A DNA stretch of 64,000 nt from Eustoma russellianum (GCA_036186865.1 AP025069.1:21628792-21692791); one strand, 5' to 3'. Positions 10,918 to 22,223 are shown, counted from the stretch's first letter. The notes: generated by a model from the sequence alone, not told the origin. Numbers and translations are program-made.

Positions 10918-13230
10918 TTAACTCCATCCCATATAATATATCTTTTATACTCATGGTAAACCAACTGAATATTTGAAATAACATTAAATCATATACTTCG
11001 GACTTTACAACGTCATTAATTTCTTTAAGTCAATTGAGCTAAACTTCGGCAATTAGAGAAATATCGGTGTCGGAAGAACAAAGACAAGGAGGCTGTAAGT
11101 AATGAGGCATGAGAAGCCTAAACTCTAGCTACAAGTCAAAATGAGGAGGCCATTTGGCGGGTAAAGTTCAAATGAAGACTTCAACTACCAGAAATTCTCT
11201 TTATGCGCTTCATCTTCTCTAGCATCTCTAGCACTGAATGCTGGTTAGTTTAAAAAATTAGTTAGCTCTTCCATTTCCACCTTTTTAAATTCATTTTTTT
11301 TTTGGGGGGGGGGGGGGGGGGTCGTAAATTCATCTTTTTAAATTCACTGATTAACATTGTTATTATATATACCGTTCTTGACTGATTATTTTTGAGATGG
11401 TCATTTATCCTATACTCAAAACCAAAATATATTTGGTTTATTTCTTTCAAAAATATTTGGCAGAAGAGGAGAAAAAGAAATAAAGAAAAGCTTTGAACTC
11501 TTACCTTAGATGTAGTAGTCGTCGAAGTCGTACAACATTGTTGTTAATTTTTTTAATATAGGAGCGTAGCGTCTCCAAATTTTATTATGTTGCCTTCATT
11601 TATAGCGGAAGAATACCATTGTTATAAATTAAGTCAAAGCATAACAATATATAACTACTAGAAGGCCAAAATGCGAAAATCCGTATCGGACAATAGTGTA
11701 AAAGGTAGTGCTCAAATGGGGTATGATAAAAATTCTTCAATTTAGATCCCGTTTTAAAAGCGTATTTTAGAGTATGTACGATAGGGCACCCTCTGCAAAA
11801 TGATAATAAAAATAACGTATTCTCATACTTGTTTGAAGTAAAAATAATAATTACTTCATAGTTCACGTATATAATGTTACGGAAAAATGAAGTAATTACA
11901 CCAGACGAAATTTTAGCCCGTAAACAAACGGCCTAAGGAGCCCGTTGAGAAGAATATTGAAGAGACAGAGAGAGTGTAGTATACATAAGAGAGACAGAAA
12001 AAGAACATTTTAATTAAATAAATTGTCAATATTAAAACATAAGAACCGTCCAACTGATATCTAAGGTGCGTACAACCCCTTTGTATGCCATTTGCACTTC
12101 TGCAAAATGTCTCACTAAATTAACTGCATTTTTTATATTGTGAAGTAGCAGTTGATCGATACAGTTTGACGCAATTTTCATTATGGGTTATCAGAAAACA
12201 ACATTTATGTGTTTTTTGCGTACATTCGACCTCTCATGTCTTGTAATAGGCAGAAGACTCTAAGCCAATAGAATAATGTTGTTTTTGATGCACCATAAGA
12301 GGCGAAACAGTAATACTTGAAAACTTTAAGACTTCATGCCACGCAGGTAGCAACGCAGGCGCACGCGTGTTAAGGAATTGTTTGAACCAACCAACATAAA
12401 TGTATTTCGTCTTATTCAAAGGCCAACTAATTTTTCAACAAGCTCATTTCATTTACATGTAAGACAATTTTTCTGATTTTACCAATGTAATACGTTGAAC
12501 AATTTTTATTTACTACATCATTTCCGTATGTTCAAATAGATCACTTTAGCTTTAATGTTTTGCTTACACATAAATAATATTGAGAAACTGAGCACAGGTT
12601 CTTAAACAACATATACCATAGTTATTTTTAAGACTTAGAACTTTTCGATTTCTACGACAAGACCTACATGAATATGAAGTAAAACTTGGGTCAAACCTCG
12701 GCTTTAATACTCATATCTATCCAAAACAAATAAAAATCATTTCTGTCATTATCGATGACTAAACATGTTGAATGAACTCGCCGAATCCCTAGCCACTATT
12801 CCCTACCACAAAGCAAAATAGGATTCAATGCAGGCGTTGTCAATTGCTTTCCTAGACGTACTTGCATATAGCTTTACAGAATGATTTGGCTTTTGGTAAC
12901 GGCTGGCTTCTTTGCGTTGGATGTTTTATCTGTATTGATAAATTTCTATTCTTATTGTTTTGGTATTCCCCAAAAAAAAAAATTAAACAAGCTGCAAGAC
13001 TTGATAGCTGTATGTGATAGTTGTGTTTAAAAAAATAGAAGAAAAAGGACACCTTAAACTAAGGAAGAGACGCAGTCAAAATGTCATGACGTCTCGTATG
13101 TCATCCGCATATGCACATATAATTTTTAACTAAAATCGAAAGCGTAGTGGCCACACTTGATATTCTTCGCACATACTGACATGATACCAGTTTCGTAGTT
13201 TTTATCTTCATGCTACAATTTAAAATTGAG
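10918..13230. other. No gene recognised; AT-rich intergenic or old repeat DNA
   Basis: Open frames here are short and have no family resemblance. A G18 run is listed separately. Two copies of a ctttttaaattca motif flank that run. No LTR ends, inverted repeats or RNA genes were found by eye. Confidence 0.5.
11304..11321 (+). repeat. Homopolymer of 18 G preceded by a T tract
   Basis: A run of 18 G follows about 10 T. Such a run could form a G-quadruplex and is also a place where sequencing or assembly length is unreliable. Confidence 0.9.
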
Positions 13231-13294
13231 TATTGAAACAGTATTTGGAATATTTATGGCTAGGATAGTATTCTTGTAATAATTATCTATTATT
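13231..13294 (+). repeat. Left copy of LTR-C-like sequence
   Basis: It reads TATTGAAACAGTATTTGG... then ATGGCTAGGATAGTATTC and TTGTAATAATTATCTATTA. The same sequence, diverged, is split between 27539-27563 and 47541-47600, where copia B has inserted. TGTTGAAAC at the start of the right copy suggests an LTR start; the element it belongs to is not otherwise recognisable. Confidence 0.5.
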
Positions 13295-14000
13295 TAGGAC
13301 AAACCAACACTCCATAAAGCGATAAAAATATTAGGACCAATTTACTACAGTTGACGTAATCTGACCCTACCAGGGTGCAGCTCACATAGGGTTCGTACCA
13401 ACTATTCAGGTCCAATTACACAGCCAAGTCGACACGGCACAAGGGACGCAAGGCGCCCCCTCGGCGTCTACAAGGATCTCATGTTACCATCAATCAATCC
13501 TACCCAGAGGCATCAATGCTAGCGGCCCTACCAAGCATGCTAGTCAAAGCCCCACTATCCAAAGTCTTCTAGGTCAGCTCGGCTAAGGAAACATCTACCA
13601 TGCAATCAGCTGCAGCGTGAAACTCGACATGTGACGCCACTGGCAGCCATGCATAAGTTAGTAAAAACACATGACAGCATCCCATAGCCCCTGGACATAC
13701 ATTAGCACGTCACAGCTTAGAAAAGAAGCAAAGACACGCCAACCAAAGGCATGTTCTGTAGAATCGACAAATATTCTTCTGTAACCACCACAAATGAGAC
13801 AAGTTTCTCGAATATTCTAGCCTACAAAAAATTCTAAACATAGTGAAACAAGCAACTAATTTGAACACTAGAGGGTTTTCCCCAATGCAGCAACTCTGGC
13901 GTCTCTAACGTTGTTGATTTGTATAGCTCATAGCGGCACGTGTTCTATAAATTTTCTATTTGGATAATCTTTGGTCCAAGGTGAGGATTCGACCTCGCCA
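13295..14000 (+). repeat. 5' LTR of Tat-like gypsy 1
   Basis: The first 400 bp match 27145-27490 (GACAAACCAACACTCC near 13300; GGTCCAATTACACAG near 13410; CTTCTAGGTCAGCTCGGC near 13565; CGACATGTGACGCCACT near 13625), which identifies a pair of LTRs. The right end GCCTCGCCA-like sequence (GACCTCGCCA) is followed by TTTGGTGCCAAAGGGAGGG, the same kind of PBS as in gypsy 2 (TTTGGCGCTAGAGGAAGGG). The left boundary is placed by the start of similarity and is approximate. Confidence 0.65.
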
Positions 14001-14002
14001 TT

Positions 14003-14019
14003 TGGTGCCAAAGGGAGGG
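14003..14019 (+). other. Primer binding site of gypsy 1
   Basis: TGGTGCCAAAGGGAGGG lies two bases after the LTR end. It aligns with the gypsy 2 PBS and differs from the initiator-Met type used by the copia elements. I do not assign the tRNA. Confidence 0.6.
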
Positions 14020-14086
14020 CCGCTAGGCTGTCGACCAAGCTTTATTTGCATCTTGTTTGTTAATGGTCACGTAAGATTACTCAAGA

Positions 14087-15690
14087 ATGGGTAAAACCAC
14101 TGAATATGAGGGTGGGGAATCTTCTCAGCATCGTAGAAATAGTGGGTCCAATATCCCATTAGAATAAGCCTTTGACGAGTAGATTGCGCACCATGATGAA
14201 CACCATGGAATAACACATTAAGAGCCTACGGAAACTGTGCAATATGTTACTCAAAACATGTGTTCATTCCAAATTTCGGTTGAACAGATCAAAGGCAGGG
14301 TCTCAAAGGCCCCATATGCAGTTAAAAACTATTTTCATGACCATCGAGAGAGGCAGAAGCCTCAAGGATGTTCCTTCAGACCAATAGATCAATGTGTGGC
14401 AAATGTCAGAGACAAATGCATGAAGCTTCAAAATGAGGCCTTGCCTATAAAGAAACCTTTGGGAGTTAATTCGCATCATTCAAAGTATGCGCATCAAACA
14501 TCACTGCCTGGAGATAGTTTTAAGAATGATACATCTTCAGATCCCTAGGAGTATGCATGGCCAGTGTACGAAAGTCAATTTTCGGCAGATATTACAGAGT
14601 ATGTAGCTGCAAATAATTTCATGTTGCGCAAGATAGACACCTCTGACGGCATCTCAAACCCAACAGATGTTCTTTTTTAGTTCCAGACACCGACGAACTT
14701 GAAGAACATACCTTATCTGCTAAAATGCAAGATATTCCTTGTGTACTTAAAGGAAAAGACTCAAAGATGGTTCCATGAATTTCCGTCTCAGTCCATTTAT
14801 TCTTTTAGACAACTGCACCAAAGGTCAAGGCATTGTGTCTTACAAACCCTTCACCAAAAACTCTTCTCATTTGATAACATTACGGCAAAAGCATGAGTCA
14901 ATCCTCCAGCACATACAATACTTTACGAATGAGTCCATTCAGGTCAGGGACGATAACAATGTAATCATGGTTGCTGCATTCACAAATTGGCAAAGGCCAG
15001 ACCGTCTCTTCTCTCAACTGGCCAAGAAGAATCCAAAGTCTTTGAAAGACTGTTTGGAGAAAGCCCATCAGTTTTCCTGTGCGAAGAGGCAAAAAGCTTA
15101 AAGAGAGAGCCTGAGCAAGCCTAGCGCAAACTGGGCTGAGCTGACTCCAAGAAAGCCCACAAAGACTTGAGGGTCAAGCACATCATGTTTGACCGCTTAG
15201 GAGGATGTGATGAGGAAGGTTTTCCCCTGCTTGCCTTTAAAGAAAGGATTCTAGCTGTAATGGAAAATCATGGATCAAAAAGAGGATCTACAACCACTGT
15301 AACGACCAAGGTTCAAAAAGGATCCAAACCTATAATTCAAAAATCACAGAGATATTCGTCATGACACAAAGAATAACAAACAACTACACATTCCATTGAG
15401 CGCCTCATTGGGAAAATTAATGTACAACAGTTTTATGTTCTAAAGTCAAGATTGCATAATCGGCTAGAATTTCACCAGCCTATTCCTGATGAAAAGTGAG
15501 GATAGGATAGGCCATGTTAGCACAATGATGACAATCATGATGGACCTAACACTAAGGCCAGTCCTAGGTGAGTGTGTCATTTACACAAGTTTTGATGGAC
15601 CTGTTTTGCCGAGGTTGAGACCAGAGACTAGGGGTGATAAAACATCAAATAAGTCCCCTCAAAAGAAGGCCAAGTTGTAACACAAACTAA
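14087..15690 (+). pseudogene. Gypsy 1 gag, broken
   Basis: Starts MGKTTEYEGGESSQ at 14087. The capsid region is clear at 14680-15100: LKNIPYLLKCKIFLVYLKEK, then TQRWFHEFPSQSIYSFRQL, and QLAKKNPKSLKDCLEKAHQF. It follows the gypsy 2 gag residue by residue (LKNIPYPLRCKTFPLYLRGK; RWFQELPSKSVKSFKQL; LEKAHQF). A C-terminal piece, FDRLGGCDEEGFPLLAFKERI, corresponds to FDRIGG...GLPLLASQQYI. Many stops and frameshifts. The tail at about 15585-15680 matches the segment just before the gypsy 2 protease, after which the sequence jumps to RNase H. Confidence 0.85.
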
Positions 15691-15699
15691 CATAGGGCC

Positions 15700-17349
15700 T
15701 AATGATTAAGATTAGCAGTCCTACAAGGATTAATGGACCGTTTATGTTGATGAATCTTCTTCCCAAGATGGCAGTAGAGCAGGCTTCCTAATTATAAGGC
15801 CAAAAGGTGAGGAATTTGAATATGCACTAAAATTCAACTTCGGAAAAACAAAAAACAAAGTCGAATACAAAGCATTTATTGCTGGCCTGAACCCCGCAAG
15901 AAAGCTGGAGCTCAGAAATTTAAATCTACAATGATTCTCAGCTTATTGTTGTTCAAGTCAATGGCGATTATGAAGCAAATTTATCTAAGGTTGAGCAGCT
16001 CAAGTCCATGTTTGAAACTTTTGTGATCGAACATATTTTTAGGGCGGCCAACAAAAGGGCTGACAAGGTTTCTTGCTCCAACAGCATTGGTTAAAAGGAT
16101 CATACGGGAGCTTATTAAGCACGTAGCTTATGATCAGCTGAGGTATTTCAAGTCGACTACCACGGCACTTGGAGGGACGGATTGTCAACTTCTTAAAGCT
16201 TGGCATTAAGCCATAGGATAAACAAGTAGCCAAGAAGGTTCCCATCAAGGTAACTAGGTATGCTCTTTTTAACGAAGTCTTATGTAGGAGGTCATTCTCT
16301 CACCCATGACTAAAGAGCGTCTCAGAAAAATAACGAGATTATATCCTCAAAGAGATACATATGGGAATCTGTGGCAATCACTTCGGATCAAGGTCCTTAG
16401 CATGCAAATGTTATCAAGCCGTCTATTATTCACCTACCATACATCAGGATACCCTTGAATTGGAAAAGAAGTGCCAGTTGCATGCCCCTCTAACTCATAG
16501 TCAAGAAATAATTTCCATCATCAGCCCATGGACCTCTTCTGCTGCTCCAGGATCGGCTCAGTACCTTTTTATTATCTTTAACTGCTTTAAACATTAGATC
16601 AAATTAGATCCTTTGGCATCGATAACAGGAAACAATGTGAAGAAATTTCTCTGGAAACACATCTTTTGCCATTTCAGATTGCCAAAATTCTAGGTCTCCG
16701 AAACTAGAAAGCAATTTGCTAAGAATCTAGTTAAAAGTGGTGTGCCAAGCTACAGATTAATCAATATTTTACCTCGTTGGCTCGTCCTCAAGATAATGCT
16801 CAAGCAGATCTTTTTAACGGTAATTTGATGGAAGGATTGAAAACAAAACCAGAAAAAGCTAGAGCAAGATGTGTAGATGACTTCCTAGCATCGTATGGGC
16901 GTATCGTACAACTCCTTCTACCTTGACAAAGGAAACTCTTTTGCCTTGGCGCATGGATCTGAGGTCATGAGATCAGATGAGATTAGCTCTATGTCGGCCA
17001 GGGTGAAGAAATATTCTCACCAGAATAACCGTCAAAATCCCGTTCTTAATCTTGATGGTCTGGAAGAAAAAAATAGAAAACGCTTACATTCGGATAGCAC
17101 AATACAAGAACCTGATCTCTGAAAACAATAATGTGGGAGTGTGGCACCAATTATTCAATATTGTAGACCTCGTCTTTCAAAAGATTGCTACAAGTCAGGT
17201 TTGCCCTTAAGGAAAGCTTGACCCAAAATGTAAAGGGTCATACCATGTCATCAATGCTTTTCCCTACAAAGATTATAAAATAGAAACCTTATCTCGTATA
17301 ACTCGTCCACGCAATTGGCATGTATCAAACTTGAAATCATTTCATGTAT
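15700..17349 (+). pseudogene. Gypsy 1 second RNase H and integrase, broken; PR-RT-RNH deleted
   Basis: Begins with WTVYVDESSSQDGSRAGF, homologous to the archaeal-type RNase H of gypsy 2 (WTLYVDGSSSKDGCGAG), then EFEYALKFNFGKTKNKVEY. H2C2 integrase zinc region: MGICGNHFGSRSLACKCYQ at 16361, with the second half degraded. Integrase core pieces lie at 16600-16900 (ASITGNNVKKFLWKHIFCHF) and the C-terminal NWHVSNLKSFHV ends at about 17349. Between 15690 and 15710 the protease, RT and first RNase H are missing in one step, about 2 kb compared with gypsy 2. Dense stops and frameshifts. Confidence 0.8.
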
Positions 17350-17457
17350 AATACTTGTACATTTTCTTTCAAGTAAAATCAATTACAGTTTGTTCATTTT
17401 GTTCACATTATTTCAAAGTAGAAATAACTTGGTGAAAATATAATATACTCGAGGCAG

Positions 17458-17830
17458 GTCCTTAACTTGGTGATCTCAATATGTTTGAATAATCATCAAA
17501 TGACCTTAGCAAGTCCAAGTAGTCATAGTGTCTCAATGGTAGAAGCATGAAAAGTTTACCAATCAGCCTTAGCAGGTTTGAGTGTCGCCCCAACAAGAGG
17601 ACTAAACAAAACATGTTTTTTCGCAATTGACATTGGCATGTCTGAGATGTCGTTGTGCTCCAACAGTGCGCACATGATAAGTTCCCAACACTTAGCAATT
17701 CTGGGTATCACCCCCACAAATGGGCTTAGCAAAAAAAGGTTTATTGCACTAGACCTCGATAGGTTCGAGTAGTCATATCCCGCAATAGTGTGTGCAAGCC
17801 CAACAAAGAGGTGTAACAGAACATCCTCTC
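17458..17830 (+). repeat. Diverged tandem repeats after gypsy 1 integrase
   Basis: About three units of 110-130 bp, each with a core like CTTAGCAGGTTTGAGTGTCG, CCCCAACAAGAGGACTAAAC and a following CAAAACATG-like stretch. Units are strongly diverged. They sit in the same place (after integrase, before the antisense gene) as the 98-bp tandem repeats of gypsy 2. Confidence 0.5.
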
Positions 17831-17898
17831 AACTTAGACAAGATGTATTAGCAAGATAAAGGTTTAAGGCGTCGTAACAACATGGGTTTTCAAAGTTG

Positions 17899-18625
17899 AA
17901 ATTATTATCATCATCATCCGGACCCAGTATATACCAACGACAACAAAAGCTATCGTTAGGGTCTAGGGAGGGTAAGTGGTAGGCAGACAATACCTCTATC
18001 CCAAAGGATAGAGAGTCTGCTTCTAGTGAGACCCCCGGCTCTACCTGCATAAATGACATGATAATAGAGATATGTTGTGCTAGTGTGTTAGTGAGTAAAT
18101 TCAAGAAATACAAAGAAAGGCCTTTTGACATTAAAATACACATCATGTATATATGTACATGTAATGTAAAACAACGGCATAACATACGCCACCAAGTAAA
18201 AAGTCAACCTAAAGCGTAGATAGTGTCTACGCCTATCTATGTCCCTAAATATACTCTAAAGTGTCCCTATATATGAACTATACCTCGTTAACCTTAATCT
18301 TATGTCTCCATGAACTCCTATCCTGGTCCATGTCCTCAGAGAGGTGCAAATCTAGTAAGTCGTGCCTTATCTGCTCATTCCAAGTCAGTTTGGGTCTGCA
18401 TTTACTCCTGTTTCCTTCTACAATGAGGCTTTCAATTGCTCTGACCGACGCCGTTGTCTGTCTCCGCTTGAAATGCCCAAACCATCTCAATCTCCCCTCC
18501 CTTATCTTATCGGCTATACTAGTCACGCCTAACCTTTCTCGAAACATCTCGTTTCTGATCCGGTCTAGCCTTGTATGCGCACACATTCATCTTAACATTT
18601 TCATCTCTGCCACTTACATCTTCTT
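17899..18625 (-). mobile_element. LINE (L1-type) 3' end, 5'-truncated
   Basis: On the minus strand the frame VAEMKMLRWMCAHTRLDRIR then ADKIREGRLRWFGHFKRR, RPKLTWNEQIRHDLLDLHL and SEDMDQDRSSWRHKIKV is the typical C-terminus of plant L1 ORF2. It is followed by a 3' UTR with GGGGGTCTCACTAGAAGC, the GGTATATACTGGGTCC motif and a GATGATGATGATAAT tail at 17899-17920. Only the last ~115 codons of ORF2 remain. It lies in the spacer of gypsy 1, so it inserted after that element. Confidence 0.8.
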
Positions 18626-18688
18626 AGACTATATAGTTTAATAAATTCTTAGACTCTATTACAGTGGGCTATATTAGGATATGGTTAA

Positions 18689-18809
18689 TCTTTTTACCAA
18701 GATATAGGTCAACTTTTACGGCCCTGAGGGAGAAACACTCTGAAAATAGCTTTTTACCAGGGTATGGCTCAGCTTTTATGGCCCCGAGGTGAATACACTA
18801 CGAACATCA
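18689..18809 (+). repeat. Two-copy direct repeat of about 60 bp in gypsy 1
   Basis: TTTTTACCAAGATATAGGTC then CAACTTTTACGGCCCTGAGG is repeated as TTTTTACCAGGGTATGGCTC then AGCTTTTATGGCCCCGAGG. It lies between the LINE insertion and the decayed antisense gene. 18810-19300 shows nothing recognisable. Confidence 0.6.
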
Positions 18810-19329
18810 CTGTATTTTTGCACTTTTTATTTAATATATTATTGAGGCCTAAGGCGTTATAGTTGAAGTTTGGAGATTATTATTCAGTCTCAAGTTAAAT
18901 TGGCTTATTACTTGGGACATCGTATCTTAAGTGGTCCAAGGTGATTGCACTTGTGAAAATTATAATGTTTGCGAAGTCAATTACAACTAAAAGTTGGTCC
19001 AGCTTAGTATCAAAAGGTTGAGGTCGTTGTACTTAAGTGAAAGAAGTGGTCGTGTTTTATTATTTGGAGTCAGTTGTTTAGTTCATTTTTGAACGACGAT
19101 GTGATTATACTTGTCAAGTTTTTATGTTCGCAACTTTCTGCTCAGCAGTTGGCAGGTCAGAAGTAACTGCACAGAGAGTTGAATAAAAAGAAAAGATTGA
19201 AGTGGGAATACTTGAGAAAAATCTTTCATCTCATTCAGAGTTTTAATATTACAAAGCTTAAGAGTACAATGGAAGATAATTAAACGTCTAGGCAAGTGAC
19301 GTCTTAAATCCTCCCCCTAACTAAAGAGC

Positions 19330-20193
19330 TTGTACTGCTCTTTAAATTCCACCTTTGCCTCGGGATTGTACAACATTGTAATTCCAGGGGTGTTAATTCT
19401 TTAGGAGGACTCCACTTCAGCACTCACGTTAATTACTTTAGTTTTCACTCATTAGCCGTCTTGGCCTGATGAGGCACAGCTCTAGCTCAAAGGCTCTGCT
19501 CTCGAAACTATCTACTTTGAAGTCAGAGATTGCCAGGGCAGTATTTGCCTATTCCATTTCCCTTTGAAAGTTTTCGCGCTTGGTCTCGAGCTCTGTTATC
19601 TTATATGCTCGTCTATTGAAGCCCTAGCATGGGTAATCTTCTTTTGTGTCTCAACCTACATCAAAATGCCCATTTCATGTTCAACCCATAAACTCTATTT
19701 GTCTGGCCCTGAATTGTAAAAGGCAAACAATATAAGAAAGATTATACTGACACAAGTATTAAGCAAGCTTAAGGGGGAAAACTTACCAGCTCCATGTCTC
19801 GATGGAGGGCATTCACCAACTGTTGGAAGGTTAGCACCTGGAACCTTTGCGAGTCAGCAAGAAACACCAAATTTTGGTTGAGGCCCCATGCTATATCAGG
19901 GTCCTTCAGACTATTTTTCTTCGTGAAAGATATAGCATGTATATCACTGTCTTGAGTGTCGGGGGGACGCCCCTATATTGGTGGGCTCTATATGGTTGAG
20001 GCACTCCTCCTGGGTGAAGTGCAGCTACACGGTGGCACCGAAGCCAACACCCTCCTTCCCTTTGTTATCCGTTGAACCAGGGGCGGTTCATCGCCAGTGT
20101 CTACTTCCTTAGAAGTGGCAACCTCAGCAGATGCCACCGTTTGGATGTGCTTGCCTATGATGGTGAGCTCCTCGCCCGTGCTAGAAGGACAGA
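19330..20193 (-). pseudogene. Gypsy 1 antisense gene, 3' half (coiled coil), decayed
   Basis: Minus strand. The piece before the intron reads DPDIAWGLNQNLVFLADSQR then FQVLTFQQLVNALHRDMEL and meets a donor GTAAGTTTT near 19780. A pyrimidine-rich acceptor TTTTACAATTCAG lies near 19715, followed by coiled-coil sequence (KITELETKRENFQREM; ALAISDFKVDSFESRAFELE) to about 19440. The donor falls at the place matching intron 3 of the intact antisense gene in gypsy 2 (50228-52872). The copia at 20194 cuts the gene in two. Stops and frameshifts are frequent. Confidence 0.6.
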
Positions 20194-20455
20194 TGTTGGA
20201 TAATTTCCTTCTAGCATAAGGGTTTAGGAAGTCTCCTAAGAAGTAGGAGTTTTATTTTAAATTTAATTCCTTTTTGGTGTTTATCTTTTCTTATTAGGTA
20301 ATGGTTTGTTTAGACTAGGAATTCTATATATTGGAGTCGGCCGAACCATTGTAGTGGCGGCGAGTAGTAGTTCGGTTTTGAGTTATTTTCTAAACATCAA
20401 TAAAAGTTTGTTGTGCTTTTTACATGTTGTGTTCTTGAATACGTTGGTTACTTCA
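20194..20455 (+). repeat. 5' LTR of the Ale-like copia
   Basis: 262 bp, TGTTGG...TTCA. Matches 25036-25297 base for base over long stretches (GTAGTGGCGGCGAGTAGTAG in both). Confidence 0.92.
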
Positions 20456-20457
20456 AT

Positions 20458-20474
20458 TGGTATCAGAACCGAGG
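20458..20474 (+). other. Primer binding site of the Ale-like copia
   Basis: TGGTATCAGAACCGAGG, two bases after the LTR, initiator-Met type. Confidence 0.85.
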
Positions 20475-20632
20475 TTGTTAGAAGAGGGAGGAGCCACCGT
20501 GGAGGGTTGCCGTGTGTAGGTTGATCCCGTGAGGAGGTTGCCGTGTTCTTCATATCAACAAGGGACAGATTCTGTTCAACGAGTAATTAATTGAAAAAAA
20601 GGAAAAAGCGAAAAAAGGACGCCGCCGCCTTA

Positions 20633-20745
20633 AGCCGAAAGGAATCGGCTGAAACAAATTTTCAAAAACAAGGGCCGAAAGGAGCTGGCCTTTCAAAATC
20701 AAAAAAATTTTAAATCTTTCCTATCAGGCCGAAAGGTACACGGCC
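20633..20745 (+). promoter_or_regulatory. Three CCGAAAGG stem-loops in the copia 5' leader
   Basis: AGCCGAAAGGAATCGGCT (20633-20650), GGCCGAAAGGAGCTGGCC (20673-20690) and GGCCGAAAGGTACACGGCC (20727-20745) each fold back through 4-6 bp stems and present AAGG in the loop. They lie between the PBS and the gag ATG at 20802, where LTR elements keep RNA packaging or dimerisation signals. A function is inferred only from position and repetition. Confidence 0.5.
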
Positions 20746-20801
20746 AAAAAAGGATCAAACAGGGGTTTTGATCAACAAGTTCTTGGAAGGATCCAACCAC
20801 A

Positions 20802-22223
20802 ATGAGTGAAGTCAGTGAAAGTAGCACAAGGTCAGTCACCACCGCAAGTCAAACGCATGGAAGAGAGGTAAGTTCCGCAACCGTTCAATGTCCGATGTTA
20901 TCTCCAACCAATTATGCCGTGTGGGCTATGCGCATGAAGGTTGTTCTTAGGGTTCACAAAGTATGGGATACAATTGATCTAGGTTCGGATGATGCTGAAA
21001 AGAATGATATAGCGATTGCCCTCTTGTTTCAAACGATCCCCAAAAACTTGATCTTGCAAGTTGGTAATCAAGAAACCTCAAAAGCGATTTGGGATACCAT
21101 CAGGACTCGCTATCTTGGGGCGGATAGAGTACGAGAGGCGCGTCTCCAAACCCTAGCCGCTGAGTTTGATAGACTCAAGATGGGGGAAAGCGATTCTATC
21201 GATGTGTTTGCCGGAAAGTTGTTCGAAGTAGCAGCAAAATCGGCTACTTTAGGGCAGCCCTTAGAAGATTCCAAGATGGTCAAGAAATTTCTAAACAGGT
21301 TGCCAAGATCGAAGTTTATACACATTGTTGCATCACTCGAACAAGTGTTGGACCTGAACAAAATCGACTTCGAGGATGTGGTTGGTCGTTTGAAAGCGTA
21401 CGAGGAACGAATTAATGAAGAGACTATTAATTCAACTCCTCAAAGTTCACTCTTATATACTAACACCGGGGAAAATCGAGGGTCCTCGGATCAAAAGGGT
21501 CGTGGCCGTGGGGCACGCGGTAGGGGCCGCGGACAGGGAAGAGGACACGACAACAGGGCCGATCCCCAGCATGGCGGCAATGTGGCCGCTGATTCCAGCC
21601 AAGGTAAAGGAAAAACGCGAAGGGATCGTTCAAATTTAATATGCTTTCGGTGTGAGAAACCGGGACACTTCGCGACTAAGTGCCCCGAAAAGATAGCAAG
21701 GCCAGGTGATGCTCTTATGGCCGATGGTCATGATGTTGACGAGACCATCTTTGTGCATGAGATTAATTTGAATGAGAAGAACTTGATGCCGAGTAAGTTG
21801 ACTTCTAAATCCATTGATGATCACGTATGGTATCTTGACAACGGAGCTAGCAATCATATGCCGGGGAATCGATCGTACTTCTCTGAGATGAATGAAAACG
21901 TAAAACGAAAGGTGAGATTCGGAGATGGATCGTGTGTTGAGATCAAAGGAAAGGGCTCGATAATTCTTCAAGGAAAATCGGGTGAGCAAAGGTTGCTAAG
22001 TGGAGTCTATTATATACCGGAGTTGCGGAGTAATATAATTAGCCTCGGACAAGCAACCGAAGCCGGGTGCGAGGTAAGGCTTAAGGGCGAAAGTTTATTG
22101 TTGTATGATAAGGAGGGCTGCGTGTTAATGAGGGTGCCTAAGAGCCCAAATAGATTATACAAGATCAATATAAAACCGGGTGTTCCAACATGTCTTCAAA
22201 GTAAGATTGATGAAGAAGCATGA
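20802..22223 (+). CDS. Copia gag-protease polyprotein (intact frame, 473 aa)
   Basis: Supplies the capsid and protease of the Ale-like copia. The start MSEVSESSTRSV is the first ATG after the leader. The UBN2-type capsid covers about residues 30-205 (LSPTNYAVWAMRMKVVLR at 33-50). An RG-rich stretch (RGRGARGRGRGQGRGHD) lies at 233-250. A CCHC zinc knuckle CFRCEKPGHFATKC is at 281-294 with all four ligands. The protease motif VWYLDNGASNHM is at about 342-353; DNG instead of DTG also occurs in functional copia relatives. The frame ends with TGA at a place where the family continues into the pre-integrase motif KWHARLGH, so this is the first half of a broken polyprotein rather than a natural end. 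Confidence 0.88.
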   Translation: MSEVSESSTRSVTTASQTHGREVSSATVQCPMLSPTNYAVWAMRMKVVLRVHKVWDTIDLGSDDAEKNDIAIALLFQTIPKNLILQVGNQETSKAIWDTIRTRYLGADRVREARLQTLAAEFDRLKMGESDSIDVFAGKLFEVAAKSATLGQPLEDSKMVKKFLNRLPRSKFIHIVASLEQVLDLNKIDFEDVVGRLKAYEERINEETINSTPQSSLLYTNTGENRGSSDQKGRGRGARGRGRGQGRGHDNRADPQHGGNVAADSSQGKGKTRRDRSNLICFRCEKPGHFATKCPEKIARPGDALMADGHDVDETIFVHEINLNEKNLMPSKLTSKSIDDHVWYLDNGASNHMPGNRSYFSEMNENVKRKVRFGDGSCVEIKGKGSIILQGKSGEQRLLSGVYYIPELRSNIISLGQATEAGCEVRLKGESLLLYDKEGCVLMRVPKSPNRLYKINIKPGVPTCLQSKIDEEA

